Shown: positions 36,701 to 46,527 of the stretch, one piece after another | Position numbering within the stretch: the stretch's first letter is position 1 | How the letters are laid out: every line of letters begins with the position of its first letter | Assembly: GCA_958295665.1 (NCBI GenBank) | Contig: OY282560.1 | Coordinates: 85,598,311 to 85,662,310 of the forward strand | DNA length: 64,000 nucleotides | DNA from: Tipula vernalis | Lineage: Eukaryota > Arthropoda > Insecta > Diptera > Tipulidae | Reading direction: 5' to 3' | Made by a program: the position numbers and the translations under genes | The notes under the pieces: generated by a model | What the model was told of the DNA's origin: nothing | Databases searched by the model: none | The model's input: only the letters and a program-made list of their open reading frames with translations

Positions 36701-37355
36701 CGCATCCATCCACATTTTGTCTGACAGCCAAGCAGCACTGAAAGCATTGGCTTCTAACTGCTTGGTTTCCAAGTCGGTTCAAAGTTGTTATAAACTGCTA
36801 CAATCTCTCTCTTGTCAAAACAAAGTAAGGTTGTGGTGGGTGCCTGGTCACATGGGCATCACTGGAAATGAGATAGCCGACGAACTTGCACGGGCAGGCT
36901 CGTCGACTACACTCATTGGCCCTGAGCCTTTTTGTGGTATCCCGTGGGCTTCTGCAACCTACACAATCAGTAAATGGGAAAAAATACAGTGCTTGACTTA
37001 TTGGAACTGTATTCCCGGCCTTAGACAAGCAAAATCTTTGATCAGACCATTTCACCACAAAAATTTGGCGATCAATTTCAGCAAAGGAAATATTAGGAAA
37101 CTTGTGAGTTTTCTCTCAGGTCACTGTAACCTGAGATATCATTTGAACAAAATGAACCTGTCCACAGAGACAGAGTGCCGACTCTGTTTGGAAGAGACAG
37201 AAACCGCAGAACACATACTATGTGAGTGTGTTGCTCTGTGCACACGGAGGTGGATTCATTTTGAAGAGAGGTATCTGACCCCGGAGAAATGTAAATTGGC
37301 CTCTATAAATAGCATTCTCGCCTTTATTAGAGAGGTGGAGAAGCTCCTGGAGTAA
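33729..37355 (+). CDS. LINE ORF2: endonuclease, RT, RNase H, zinc finger
   Basis: The replication enzyme, about 1208 residues if initiated at GTG 33729. The endonuclease begins at once (VLEANLHHAKGA, QEPWVNGG, GCDANAHH, SDHMHIRF; residues about 5-230). RT follows (KAPGGDGI about 448, FRPISLTSF, CAFLDIAGAFDNT, GCPQGGVLSPLLW, catalytic GYADDLVII about 671). RNase H spans about 935-1060 with WYTDGSK, FLAEIHAIE, ILSDSQAALKA and WVPGHMGITGNEIADELARA. A CX2CX8HX4C finger lies near 1149. All catalytic residues are present. The frame opens after TAA 33717-33719, and no ATG exists between the ORF1 stop and residue about 100, so initiation must be non-AUG, reinitiation or recoding. Length and domains are normal for the group. 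Confidence 0.92.
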   Translation: MAGTIRVLEANLHHAKGASDTFCNRFAKQHLTLSLIQEPWVNGGKIRGLHLKSCKLIYDRREEVPRAAIFVSSNINVLPIPEFTTKDLVAVILEVPTSRGMQETICASAYFPGESVSAPPVVVQDLVDYCNLKNKHFIIGCDANAHHIIWGSSDTNGRGESLLNYLMSSHIDILNKGSNPTFINSTRREVLDLTLSSQFISNSVANWHVSSEASLSDHMHIRFDIPGVIIQATERRIPCFTNWKTYRDILFIKADMLPTSLNSISDLETAAGLLNDVLLSSYESSCVVRNVVVNRKVPWWNEQLAKLRKKVRKLFNRAKHSNEWNEYRQALTSYNTELRRSKRLTWRKNCGNIEDIPTAARLHKVLAKDQSNGIGLLLKSDGSYTSGRKESLETLLQVHFPGCTVCDTNTITNSISGTHMGVNMGWVNSLSGKLFTPDKVKWAINSFQPFKAPGGDGIFPALLQRGLDLITPALVALFRTSFNWGHIPQAWSQVNVVFIPKPGNRPCELPKSFRPISLTSFILKTMERLIDLHIRDWLTATRPLNPNQFAYRKGKSTEGALHLLVTKIEAAYRSKEIALCAFLDIAGAFDNTGYDSIARAIKRRGIDDPTNHWISSMLVSRKITSKLGNESVTITAARGCPQGGVLSPLLWSLVIDELLDNLHLLGYDAIGYADDLVIIVSGGHERTMSASMQQALLVISNWCTGEGLSINPSKTVLVPFTKRRNLNLGSISLNNINIGYSNEVKYLGVVLDKKLTWNSHITSTTERVARAMWACRRMFGRTWGLNSKMIYWVYIMIVRPIVTYGAIVWWPKVQQKVIMNKLTSLQRLACLGITGAMRTCPTAAMEALIGLTPLHIHVKKSAATCAARLKLANQYSHDDHMGHLDILNELPDLNMFFSVPDVMPKELCFGRNFVVTIPDRTDWDTGLPQMEPNSLVWYTDGSKMDSGVGIGVFGPNHKISKSLGTYPSVFLAEIHAIEICASIIMTKGLKGASIHILSDSQAALKALASNCLVSKSVQSCYKLLQSLSCQNKVRLWWVPGHMGITGNEIADELARAGSSTTLIGPEPFCGIPWASATYTISKWEKIQCLTYWNCIPGLRQAKSLIRPFHHKNLAINFSKGNIRKLVSFLSGHCNLRYHLNKMNLSTETECRLCLEETETAEHILCECVALCTRRWIHFEERYLTPEKCKLASINSILAFIREVEKLLE

Positions 37356-37417
37356 CAGTACCCAACAGCACAAAAGATCTTTTAGGTCGTAGTGCTAGCC
37401 GCTTTTGGGCAGGGACG

Positions 37418-37441
37418 AAAAAAAAAAAAAAAAAAAAAAAA
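37418..37441 (+). other. Poly(A) tail of the LINE
   Basis: An uninterrupted A run directly before the right target duplication marks the 3' end. Exact tail length is ambiguous because the duplication also begins with AAA. Confidence 0.85.
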
Positions 37442-38794
37442 AAACAGAAAGTAGTCACTGGGTGCCAAGTCTGGAATGTATGGTGGATGCGGAATTTCTA
37501 CGAAGCCGCAGTCCTTTAATGCAGCTTGAGCAACTTTAGCCTTGTGCACTGGTGCATTGTCGTGAAGAAGTAAGGTTTTTTTTCTAACTTTCTTTGGCCG
37601 TTTTTCCCGGATCGCTTTTTTCAATTTTCGCAAAACCTCTGCGTAATAGATGCCTGTGATTATGGTTTTCGGTGGCATATAATCAATCATCAATATCCCT
37701 TCAGCCTCCCAAAAAATTGTTGCCAAAACCTTACCAGTAGACGGTTGAGTTTTGAATTTTTTGGTGGTGGTTCACCACGTTTAATCCATTGCATCGATTC
37801 TTGTTTGGATTCCGGATCCCAATGATGAATCCATGTTTCATCGCCTGTTATTATGTTATCCAAGAAGTTTTCTGGATCTTCTTCATACATTTCTAAAATC
37901 GCCTTTGAAGTTTGAACACGAATTTTCTTTTGTTGTGCAGTCAACAAACGGGGAACCCATCGCGCACTTACTTTTGACATGTGAAGGTGGTCATGTAATA
38001 TGGTATAAGTGGTACCATATGAAAGGGAAAGTCTCCACGCTAACCGCGAAACAGAAATATGGCGGTCCTCTAATACAATTGATTCTGCCAAAAGTATGTT
38101 TTCATGGCTAATAGCATCCGCGGGACGACCCGGGCGGTTGTCGTTTTCTAATGACTCCCGACCACTTTTGAACAATTTTAACCACCTTGTTACTGTGGAA
38201 TATGATGGTGCAAATTCGCCTTAAACTTTTGATATGTAATTGATTATATAAATTGCATTGCGTCCATCTTTACAGAAAAATTTAATAACGGCACGATATT
38301 CAATTTCACTCATTTTAGAATTTTTTTCAAAACACGGGCTACTAAATTGAAGAAAACAAACGAACTGTAAAATTTACATCGAATTTTGTTTCTATAAGTT
38401 TCACCGCGACAAAATTTTTTTTAAAAAAATATATAGTTGTCTCATTCACTCTTTTTTTTCATATGATATTGCAAGACATTTTGATACACCCTCGTATATG
38501 TAATTCAAAAGAGCCGGTGGAATTATTAAGCTATTCCAAAAAATTCATGAAAATATTTTGTAATTTGCAAAAAATTGACCGTATTAGACCCGTATACTAT
38601 ATTCCTGAAATGTAGTAGAATCGAGAAGAAATTGATACTATAGTGTTCCTTTAAAAAAAGGTGTTTACTTCGCTAGGTGACGAAAGTGGTTTTAAGGTCA
38701 AAAAAATCGAACACTTTTATTAGAATAAGCTTAATGCATTTGCATATTTCAGAAAGCAACGTGGCATTTTTTAGTTTTTCTTGCAAGTATGGAG

Positions 38795-39278
38795 AAAAAA
38801 TGGAGGTGTGGCCAACACACGACTTTCTTTTACGAACAGAGAATTTTGAGAAATTTTATTTTTTTTATAAATTTTTTTTTAAAATTTTTAAATTTTTATT
38901 TTTATTTGTTTTTAATTTTTGGAAACATTTTGTATTAAGTAGTTTTTTGTTAACCTTATACTTTTTAAGATATTTGCAAAATAAATTTTCTGGACCAAGG
39001 GAGGGGCCATTTCCGGTTAGACGATTTGGAGTAAAATTCACGTAAAATTCACTGGGACCTCCCAATTTATCAAAAAAGCTTAAATCTGAAGTTTCAGTTC
39101 GATTGGTTAAACCATCTGGGCTGTAGAGAGGACACAGACAGACTGACAGACAGACAGACACCATTTCGAAACCCACTTTTTCGGACTAAGGGAACCTCAA
39201 AACAAATAAATCTCTAAAAATCTCAAGGTCCAAAATTTTCATGATTACTATACTTTATTTTACTAGAGTAAAAGAAAG
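38795..39278 (-). repeat. GTCT-rich dispersed repeat, copy B
   Basis: Reverse-complement match to 25783-26247 along its whole length, from AGTAAAAGAAAG at the right end to GGAGGTGTGGCCAACACACG at the left. Small indels distinguish it, including a duplicated GTAAAATTCAC. It lies within the TTAA-flanked element. Confidence 0.75.
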
Positions 39279-39474
39279 TAAAAGATGAAAGACAAATTGC
39301 TTTATAGCAGCCATAGCAGACAAATGTTCTTCCACTTCATAATTGCAGGTATACAAAATTCTTCCGTTTATTCTTTTCACTACTTCACACTGTAATTTAC
39401 AAACGAAACAGAATTATTTGCCCCTGCATATTTTAGTCATATAAAATCTCTCTCTATTTAAAATATTTACTCAA

Positions 39475-40347
39475 TGATACAGGTTTTACACTTCTAATTG
39501 AATCTTTTACATTTGAAATTGAATCTTTTATATTTCAAATTGAAATTTAGCAAATTAAATTAGGATGAATCTTATCTATTTCTTAACGGATTTTAGTGAA
39601 GTTTGACATCCGCGTTGGAAATGGTATTCTAAAATGATTTTTGGACGAAGTTCTGGAATATGGCCATAGAGGATTGAACTTTGCTATTTCTTAACCGATT
39701 ATGATGAAATTTGACATGTGCGATGGAAATGGGATTCTAAAATCAGTTTTGGGAAAGTTCTGAAATATGGCAAAGTATAATGGAACTTGGCTATTCCTTA
39801 ACCGATTATGATGAAATTCGATATTTGCGTTCGAAATGAGATTCTCGAAATGATATTTTTAATTTCGAGACGTTACACTACCAGTTTCAATTCTGTGGCG
39901 CGTGTCGGTCACACGCTATTTTTTTTAAACATGGCCAAACTTAACGCTCTGACAGCAATTACTCAGAAAACATAACCTAAAGTTTAAAGCGAAGGAATGG
40001 CGAGAAAAGTTTCTAACTTAACAGCTGCATGATTCACAAGAACCTCAACGTCAACATTATAGAAGCAATATTGACATATTTCTCACAACCTCATCCAAAA
40101 ATAATTTTTGGGTTACTTTCCTTGTGTTTGAATAGCCAAGTTCTATCATACTTGGCCATATTTCAGAACTTAATCATTTTAGAATCCCATTTTCATCATG
40201 GATGTCAAATTTTACTAAAATCGGTTAAGAAATAGATAAGTTCCATCCTAATTGGCCATCCATATAATTTGCTAAAGGTTCAATTTGAAACGTAAAAGGT
40301 TCAATTTGAAGTATAAAGGGTTCACTTGAAGTGTAAAACCTATATCA
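39475..40347. mobile_element. Foldback element with tandem subrepeats
   Basis: Long inverted arms start TGATACAGGTTTTACACTTC on the left and, in reverse complement, TGATATAGGTTTTACACTTC on the right. The left arm has short ATTTGAAATTGAA repeats, then three tandem units of about 107 bp starting at 39583, 39691 and 39798 (TTAACCGATT, ATGATGAAATTTGACAT). The right arm has one inverted unit at about 40106-40229. A central spacer of about 230 bp has no gene. Arms built from subrepeats are the hallmark of foldback-type elements. Its transposase is unknown. Confidence 0.8.
39583..39870. repeat. Three tandem units of about 107 bp
   Basis: Each unit begins TTAACSGATTWTRRTGAARTT and contains GGAAATGG, ATTCTAAAAT, AGTTCTGGAATATGG or a close variant, and ends near CTTKGCTATTTC. 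They form the inner part of the left foldback arm. Confidence 0.75.
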
Positions 40348-40599
40348 CCTCTTTTTTTTTTTGATTGAACCGACGCTTGGTATACAACAAGGTCAGCATG
40401 ACTCTGCACGAACTTCTAATGAAGCCAAACGCCTACAGCGTGTTGCGCTTTACCAAGGGAGCACTTTAACCTGTAGTTAATACTCAAAACTACAGCTAGA
40501 GAGTCTCAAGCCGACCAATTTCGAAAATCCTTTTAAGATTTTACGATCGAATTTGAGGTAAAGGGTCAAAACTGACCCTGTGTGTTCTCGGAGGGTTAA

Positions 40600-41932
40600 A
40601 GCATTTTATATTTCAAATTGATTTGTTGTATAGACCGAAAGATTTCAACCTCTACAATAATATTATAACGTAACACATACACGTGCTCGGCGCGTTGTGT
40701 CCCACACAATCTCCACTCGTTTAAATAATCTTCTAAATCTTCCCCTCATTTTTCGCATGGATAAGCGTTTTATTTTTGTTGTTTTATTTAGTGACGCCGT
40801 TGAGCAGACTTGCGAAATATGCCAACGAAGATGTATCGCTTAGTTAAAAATTAACGTTTCGTGACTAATTTAAACTTTTGTTAAGTACAGAATAAAATAA
40901 TTTTCAACAAATATTGAAATACCCTAGTCAATAATCTATATCTTAAAACAAATTTTTTATTATCTTTCTCTGAAAACTCAACAAATTATATTTTGGTTCG
41001 GCACTTTATGCACAACTTCAATTTTTCGCAAAAGGTTTGATGTTATTTATTTATAACTTCCAAAAATTGTTAATTTTTAAACAAATTCTTCTCAAATTCG
41101 TTATTGGGAAGATTGTTAAAAACAGAGACTAGTATGTCATTATAAATTATCATGTTTTTGTATTTTTCATTATTGTCCATTTTTAGCCTAAAATCTTTTC
41201 TATTTCTTAATCTATAATCATAAACAAAAACTACCATATCGTAAAAATATTTTGGTAAAATTTGTTGTTTCATCTTAAAAACAAAGATCAATACATTAAT
41301 TTTTATCCTCTGTTCAATATTTAGGGACTTTAAAGATTGTAACATAAAATCAATCGATTTATATTTATTTACTCTTAAGAATGCATCGCATTTCCCAAAT
41401 ATACTTACTTGTACAAGAAATAATTTGTTTTGAAATGTAATAGAATTTTCCAAACAATAATTTTCTGTTTAAAATGCAATTAAAACCAACTTTACACCTG
41501 ATAATAAATAAATGATTGTTGTCCAGTGTATACTCTTAGTAAGTTGCTTTCTGTAACATACAGAAAGTAATCAGGGTATAATTCGCTATTCAGTCGATAA
41601 AGCCTGATGAGATGACTGAGAATAAATGTTTCATATATATTCATGGCTGTATTATTATTCGGAATAATCTAATGTATTTCAAATAGAAATCACATTACTT
41701 CGTTAAGTACAATAAAATTGAAATTATTAAGAGTTTAATAAGTATTACGAATAATTCGCTAAATCTACAACGACTTGGTTACTTTCTATATACATACATA
41801 TAGAAAGTTATCGAGATGTGTGATTTACAATTCAGTCGAATAGCATGATGAGAGAGTATCAAATACCGATTATCGAGTACCCGGATATTCGGCTGGTTTG
41901 GCCTTTTATCGAATACTCGATTACCCGGGTAA
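40600..41932. other. AT-rich DNA with a repeated hairpin motif
   Basis: No gene was recognised. Two related segments (about 41545-41640 and 41781-41860) each hold a GAAAGT hairpin followed by ATTCAGTCGA and GATGAGA. In the second, ACTTTCTATAT and ATATAGAAAGT form an 11-bp stem. A third partial copy lies near 43900. Confidence 0.5.
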
Positions 41933-42243
41933 AGCCTGATTTCCATTATGAATACTGGCAGTATAAAAAAAATGGGATACAAATATATATTCGCGTGATG
42001 TGTGAGAAAAAAAAAAACTTTTTCAGTTTTACAGTACTGAAAAAATATGAAGCGAATTATATTTTATTCCGTACTGGAAAAATATTTGTTTAAAAATTGT
42101 GTACTGATGTGAAATTTTTCAAAAAAATATTAAAACAAGAACTGGACTCTGTCACTTTAATGGAATTTTCGATTTTTACTTTCTTTTTGGTTTTAATCAG
42201 TAAAACAAACGGTCAGTAAATTTTTCGTAATGGAAATCAGGCT
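41933..42243. mobile_element. 311-bp MITE with TAA target duplication
   Basis: The ends AGCCTGATTTCCATTAYGAA are inverted on both sides and are bordered by TAA (41930-41932 and 42244-42246). A 3-bp TWA target fits the PIF/Harbinger group. The interior is AT-rich, with repeated GTACTG words and no coding capacity. Confidence 0.75.
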
Positions 42244-42249
42244 TAATTT

Positions 42250-43040
42250 GATCAACAACCCGGTTAGTTCGCTGGGATAGTTTTTAAAAACTTTAAAAGC
42301 ACTTTAAACGAGAAAAATTGCCTTTCTTGTTTTTAATTTGTTCGATTGAAGAAAAAACGGGATTCTGTGGGCATTTGGTTAATTGGTTGACGCTTTATTG
42401 TGGTTATAATGTTTGTTTAGAAATGTCATCAAATTACTGTCAACATTGCTTTCCAAACGAATTTTTTAGATTTTATTTGTGCAATTTGCAAGTTTCCTTT
42501 ATTTTCACAGATAACCCACAAACATAAAAGAGCAATGAGATTTTCTGGTTCGATAGCTGGCGAAAATGCGATTGCTTTTTCATAGACGGGGAAAAAATCA
42601 ATCGAAAGCGACATTAGTGTGTCGAGTGAAAAATGTGAATTTGTATGTGTTCCGTCAATTTTCCGGCAGATTAATTAAAATTTCGAAAACTTTAATTTTT
42701 GACGGAATGGTTTTGGGCTTTAGTTTGTTTCATTATTTAAATTAGGAAATCATGAGATGATGACAAATATATTAAATATATGAATACCTAAATTCTTCAC
42801 GTACATGAAGGATTTTTAAATAAAATAATTTTTTAGTAAATATATGGTAAAATAAAAGTTTAATTGGCTAAATTTAATCAAGTAAGATGATTTAATAAAA
42901 TTGGCTTATAATCATGAATTCATAAGTACAACAGAAAATAATTACAAATTTATATTTATAATGCAATTCCGAAAATTTATCGTTACGAAAAAATGTAATA
43001 AATATCTATCTGCAGAATATGCATATTCTAATATTCAAGT
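42250..43040. other. AT-rich DNA, nothing recognised
   Basis: No domain, repeat partner or splice structure was found between the two MITEs. Confidence 0.45.
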
Positions 43041-43045
43041 CCTGG

Positions 43046-43707
43046 GGGTCAATTCTCGTTCCGTGAAAAGTAAAATGAAAAGTATTTTCAGTGAGAAATA
43101 CACATTTCCGATTCATGTTCCTTGAGAAGGAAAAAAATTACGTCAAAATCTTTTCATATGAATAAAACTTTCTCACCGACCATTTTGGCGGTGAGAACAT
43201 CATAAATATGGAAATAAAATTCTATAAAAACTAAATTTGTATTTTTACCATTAAATGTGCATTGAAACTATAATATGATTCACTTTAAACTTAACTAATA
43301 AGTAAACCTATTAAAAACTATTCCGTTTATTTAAGAAAAGCCTCCAAATAATTAATTTAGTTAAGTTTTAAAAATAATTGGGTCATTTTTATAATTTATT
43401 TTATATTTTGACAGGCAATGACGAAAACTTATTAACTAAATCTACTTTATCATTTATTTAGCTAATATTTAAACCAATTGTTGTATCAGCTAGCGGAAAT
43501 ATATATGAAACTCGAAAAAATGTGTGTTTACAGTGTAGTTTACTATGGAAACAACTTATTCAGCGTTTTTCTCACGATTCTTTTTCATTTGGACATCGAG
43601 AATCGCTTATTGTCGTTGTGTGAAATGTTATAAATGAAAAAGACTTGATGGAATCAAAATGAAAACTTTTTTTTCATTAGGTTTTTTCATAGAACGAGAA
43701 TTGACCC
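43046..43707. mobile_element. 662-bp MITE with CCTGG target duplication
   Basis: Ends GGGTCAATTCTCGTTC, followed by RTGAAAA, are inverted and flanked by CCTGG (43041-43045 and 43708-43712). The interior is AT-rich without a gene. The exact cut could shift by a base or two because the flank and the end share G/C runs. Superfamily not assigned. Confidence 0.75.
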
Positions 43708-44386
43708 CCTGGGGTCATTTTAAGAAGGAAGGGAAATAGGACACAAAATGTAGTATATGCACTTATTAATCCAAAGAGCGGGTCGCACAGCATAGAATGT
43801 TCTGTGATTTTTTTAAAGGTTTCATGTATTTTTAAGTTTTTTTTTATTACCGAGGAGCGTGGGTAACACGGATATTGAAAAAATAATACTCGGATAACCT
43901 AGGTGATATGACTGACAATAAATTTTTCATAACCCTCATCTTCAGATCGAAAATGAAATGGAAAACTCTTAATAATTTCACCTTCTTCGAAACAATAAAA
44001 ATTTTAAAATATTGGTATTCAATTAATTTCAAAAATTGATATTGGTTGTATCACAACTAGCTTTCAATTGAGTTTGTCTACTTTCAAAAAAAATATAAAA
44101 ATATCTACGGTTTTAAAATGCAATTAACTTGATAGAAGCAAGAAAAATTAATTCATCATTCAGGTTACTATTTTTTGGCTATTTTAAGGCAAATCGGCAC
44201 ATTTAATATTCAATTAATATTGTTGGTAAAAAACAAACAATTGACAATTGATATCTTTGGTTTTAAAAAAAACTTCACGTGAAATTCGAAACATTTAAAT
44301 TTACCATCTCAAAATGCAAAAGAAATTTAGCCCAAAGAGAACCGCGAAATTGTCTGAAAAAAACGATTAGAAGAAAGGGCAACTTA

Positions 44387-46527
44387 GGTTAAGTTAGATT
44401 TGGGTGGCGGTCCACTAGGACCAGGCTTAGACACAAAAAAAATGGTCCGTAGCCATACCACAATAGTTATCTCCTCCAACTCATTGGAACTATTTTGAGC
44501 TGTTAACAAAGCGCTGGATACTCCTGACGTCCATCCTACAGAGGTCCGTCAAGTCTTTGAAGAGGGGTGCCCCTAGAAACTTTAGTCTGTTTCGTGCCAG
44601 ACGAGGGCACTCGCGACTACGACAGTAGTCATGTGAGAAGACACCAAGTCTACTCGCATGCCTCCCTATGAGACAGTGCCCCGTAATCACTGCAACAACC
44701 ATACTGATCTGACTTCGCTAAAGTGAGATCACCTGTTTGGATCTCGCCAAGTCCAACTTTGGCCAGCTTGCTAGCTTTTTCCTGAAGCAGCAGTTTGCAT
44801 ACCGCAAGAGGCATTTCAATATCCTTTCTGCTTTCTGAGAAGTGGTCCATTGTACCACGTCGAGACAGTTCATCAGCGTTTATATTCCCTGTACTTATGA
44901 AATGTCCCGGCACCCATAAAATGTGGATGTTGAACTGATCTACCATCTCATTAAGAGATGAGAGACAGTTCTGGACTACTTTCGACGTGAGGAGGTGTGA
45001 TTGAAGCGCTTTAATGGCAGCCCGACTGTCCGTATATATGTGAATATCACAAACTGATATTACATTATAACTCCAGTCTACGACTTCCTTTATGGCAGTT
45101 ACTTCAGCTTGAAAAATACTACAGTAGTCGGGCAGACGGAAGGAGAGATTTAACAGAAGTTCCTCGTAGAACACTCCAGCCCCGACTTTCCCGTCCCGTT
45201 TTGAACCATCAGTGAAGAAGTTTCTAACTCCTGGTTCCAAAACTGCACCCATCATCCAGTCCTTCCTGGATGGGATCCTAGTCCGGAACTTTATGTCAAA
45301 AGGTAGTGACGGGACAGTATAGTCGGTAGTCTTGGGAATTTGTTTGTTGCACAAAATAGATGAGTGCCCTGTATTGTTGCAGGTCCACATTAAGATGGAT
45401 TTCAGCCGTATGGCAGTACAAGCTGCCAAATGTTTCCCCAAGATATCTAGAGGAGTCAAAAATAGCAGAGTCTCTAGTGCCTCCTCAGTGCACCACTGAT
45501 CCACAGAGAGATTGTTCTCTGAACTTTTGTCAACAGCTTTTGGTTGACAGTTTTGTCCAGAGCAGGCCACCAGACTATTACCCCATACAAGAGTATGGGT
45601 CTGACTACTGCGGTATAAAGCCAGTATACGATGCGGGGCTCCAGCCCCCATCATTTCCCAATGGCATTTTTGCAAGAGTATAGCGCTACCGAAGCTTTCT
45701 TTACCCTTTCCAGAATATTGGGTTTCCAATATAGTTTGCTATCCAAAACGAGACCCAGAAATTTCGCTTCAACTGTAAAAGTCAAGCTGAACCCATTTAA
45801 AGTGGGAGGATCGATGTGAGGAAGTTTATATTTCCTAGAGAAGAGAACCAATTCGGTTTTGTGTGGGTTCACATTGAACCCACAGCCATTGGCCCATAAT
45901 GAAAGAGTGAACCGGGCATTCTGCATAAGCTCACTAAGGGTACCGGGATATTTACCACGGACACCAATAGCAACATCATCCGCATAGGCAACCACCTTGA
46001 AGCCACCGTCCTCCAGTATCAGCAACAGGTCATTTATGACCAAGTTCCAAAGTAGGGGGAACAATACGCCACCCTGCGGTGTACCTCTGCTTGCAAATCT
46101 TCTGACGGAGGATTCCCCAAAACTGGCATTTATGATCCTGCCTCTTAGCATCTGATCTATCCAGTCCTTGAGTGATTCATCAACTCCCAGATCTGAAAGT
46201 GCCCGAGTTATAGCCCTTGGAAGCACATTGTTAAAGGCCCCCTCAATATCCAAGAAGGTTACCATTGCGTAGTCTCTATATTCGAAAGATTTTTCAATGA
46301 AAAATACAAGAGAATGAAGAGCAGTCTCTACAGATCTCCCCTTGCAATAGGCATGTTGAGATTTGGACAGCTTTTCCGACACAATCGTGCCTCTAATATG
46401 AGCTTCTATTTGTCTTTCCAGTGTTTTAAAAAAGAAGGAAGACAAGCTAATCAGTCTAAGGTCTTTGGGATTGCAGTGTGAGCGTTTTCCCGCCTTAGGT
46501 ATGAAAACAACCTTGACTTCTGTCCAT
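44387..46527 (-). mobile_element. 5'-truncated LOA/Bilbo-like LINE
   Basis: GGCAACTTA occurs at both borders (44378-44386 and 46528-46536), a 9-bp target duplication. On the minus strand the element covers RT, RNase H and a 3'UTR whose end, near AAATCTAACTTAACCTAA, resembles the TAACC-rich 3' ends of fly LOA-type LINEs. Two frames are broken, so it is inactive. Confidence 0.85.
44490..46527 (-). pseudogene. LOA/Bilbo-like ORF2 relic: RT and RNase H
   Basis: From 46532 the minus strand reads TEVKVVFIPKAGKRSHCNPK, LISLSSFFFKTLER, VTFLDIEGAFNNV, GTPQGGVLFPLLWN and the catalytic VVAYADDVAIGV. A frameshift near 45680 leads into the C-terminal part: FFTDGSKRDGKVGAGVF, FQAEVTAIKEV, YTDSRAAIKAL and WVPGHFISTGNINADELSRR, the RNase H core. 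A second frameshift near 44700 leads to ITGHCLIGRHASRLGV. An internal loss there removes the first cysteines of the zinc finger (only CPRLARNRLKFLG remains). Nonsense-free tracts over 290 and 350 residues suggest moderate age. It differs from the LINEs at 26784 and 33729. Confidence 0.85.

Larger units (their letters stand above)
31982..37441 (+). mobile_element. Full-length LOA/I-group LINE with two open ORFs
   Basis: This 5460-bp retrotransposon is flanked by identical AAACAGAAAG (31972-31981 and 37442-37451), the target duplication within the mariner. It has an approximately 345-bp 5'UTR, ORF1 with a DUF4780-like domain, ORF2 with endonuclease, RT, RNase H and a zinc finger, a short 3'UTR and an A tail at 37418-37441. 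No stop or frameshift is seen in either ORF. Perfect duplication plus intact frames point to a recent insertion, and it may be a source copy. Clade: RNase H with the C-terminal CCHC fits the LOA/I/R1 group, and LOA is my best guess. Confidence 0.9.
31804..38313 (-). pseudogene. Mariner transposase, interrupted by LINE
   Basis: The N-terminal part starts at ATG 38313-38311 (MSEIEYRAVIKFFCK). A TAA at 38223-38221 falls near residue 31. Next come the helix-turn-helix region, the WVPRLLTAQQ-like motif and the first catalytic aspartate in TGDETWIHHW. A frameshift near 37750 moves the rest to another frame with HDNAPVHKAK and LAPSDYF. Thirty-four residues separate the last two aspartates, giving DD34D. 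The LINE enters right after SDYFLF. The C-terminal piece (LKKKLRGRKFSSD to GDYVEK) lies on the far side at 31971-31804. A stop, a frameshift and a 5.5-kb insertion make it dead. Confidence 0.9.
31738..38494 (-). mobile_element. Mariner (DD34D) element split by a LINE
   Basis: TA duplications lie at 31736-31737 and 38495-38496. The ends start CGAGGGCGAATCAAAATG and, in reverse complement, CGAGGGTGTATCAAAATG, and matching continues for about 50 bp through TCATATGAAAAAAAAGAGTG. Subtracting the LINE and one target copy leaves about 1287 bp, the normal mariner size. The LINE cut its transposase ORF near the catalytic third D. Confidence 0.92.
31615..40595. mobile_element. TTAA-flanked piggyBac-type element carrying nested insertions
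   Basis: The ends are CCCTCCGAGAACACAC and its exact reverse complement, each bordered by TTAA (31611-31614 and 40596-40599). TTAA targets and CCCT ends are the piggyBac signature. Once the mariner, LINE, foldback and GTCT repeat are set aside, only a short non-coding body of roughly 700-800 bp remains, so it was probably a MITE-like passenger. A palindromic GGGTCAAAACTGACCC sits just inside the right end. The assignment rests on 16-bp ends about 9 kb apart, so chance is unlikely but an empty site would settle it. Confidence 0.7.

Noticed and set aside
39580..39870. CRISPR-like array
   Set aside because: Units of 107 bp are contiguous without distinct spacers and lie in an arm of a foldback element in an animal genome.
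41070..41453. 127-residue minus-strand frame as a gene
   Set aside because: It is Lys/Asn/Phe/Ile-rich as expected from random AT-rich DNA and has no recognisable motif.
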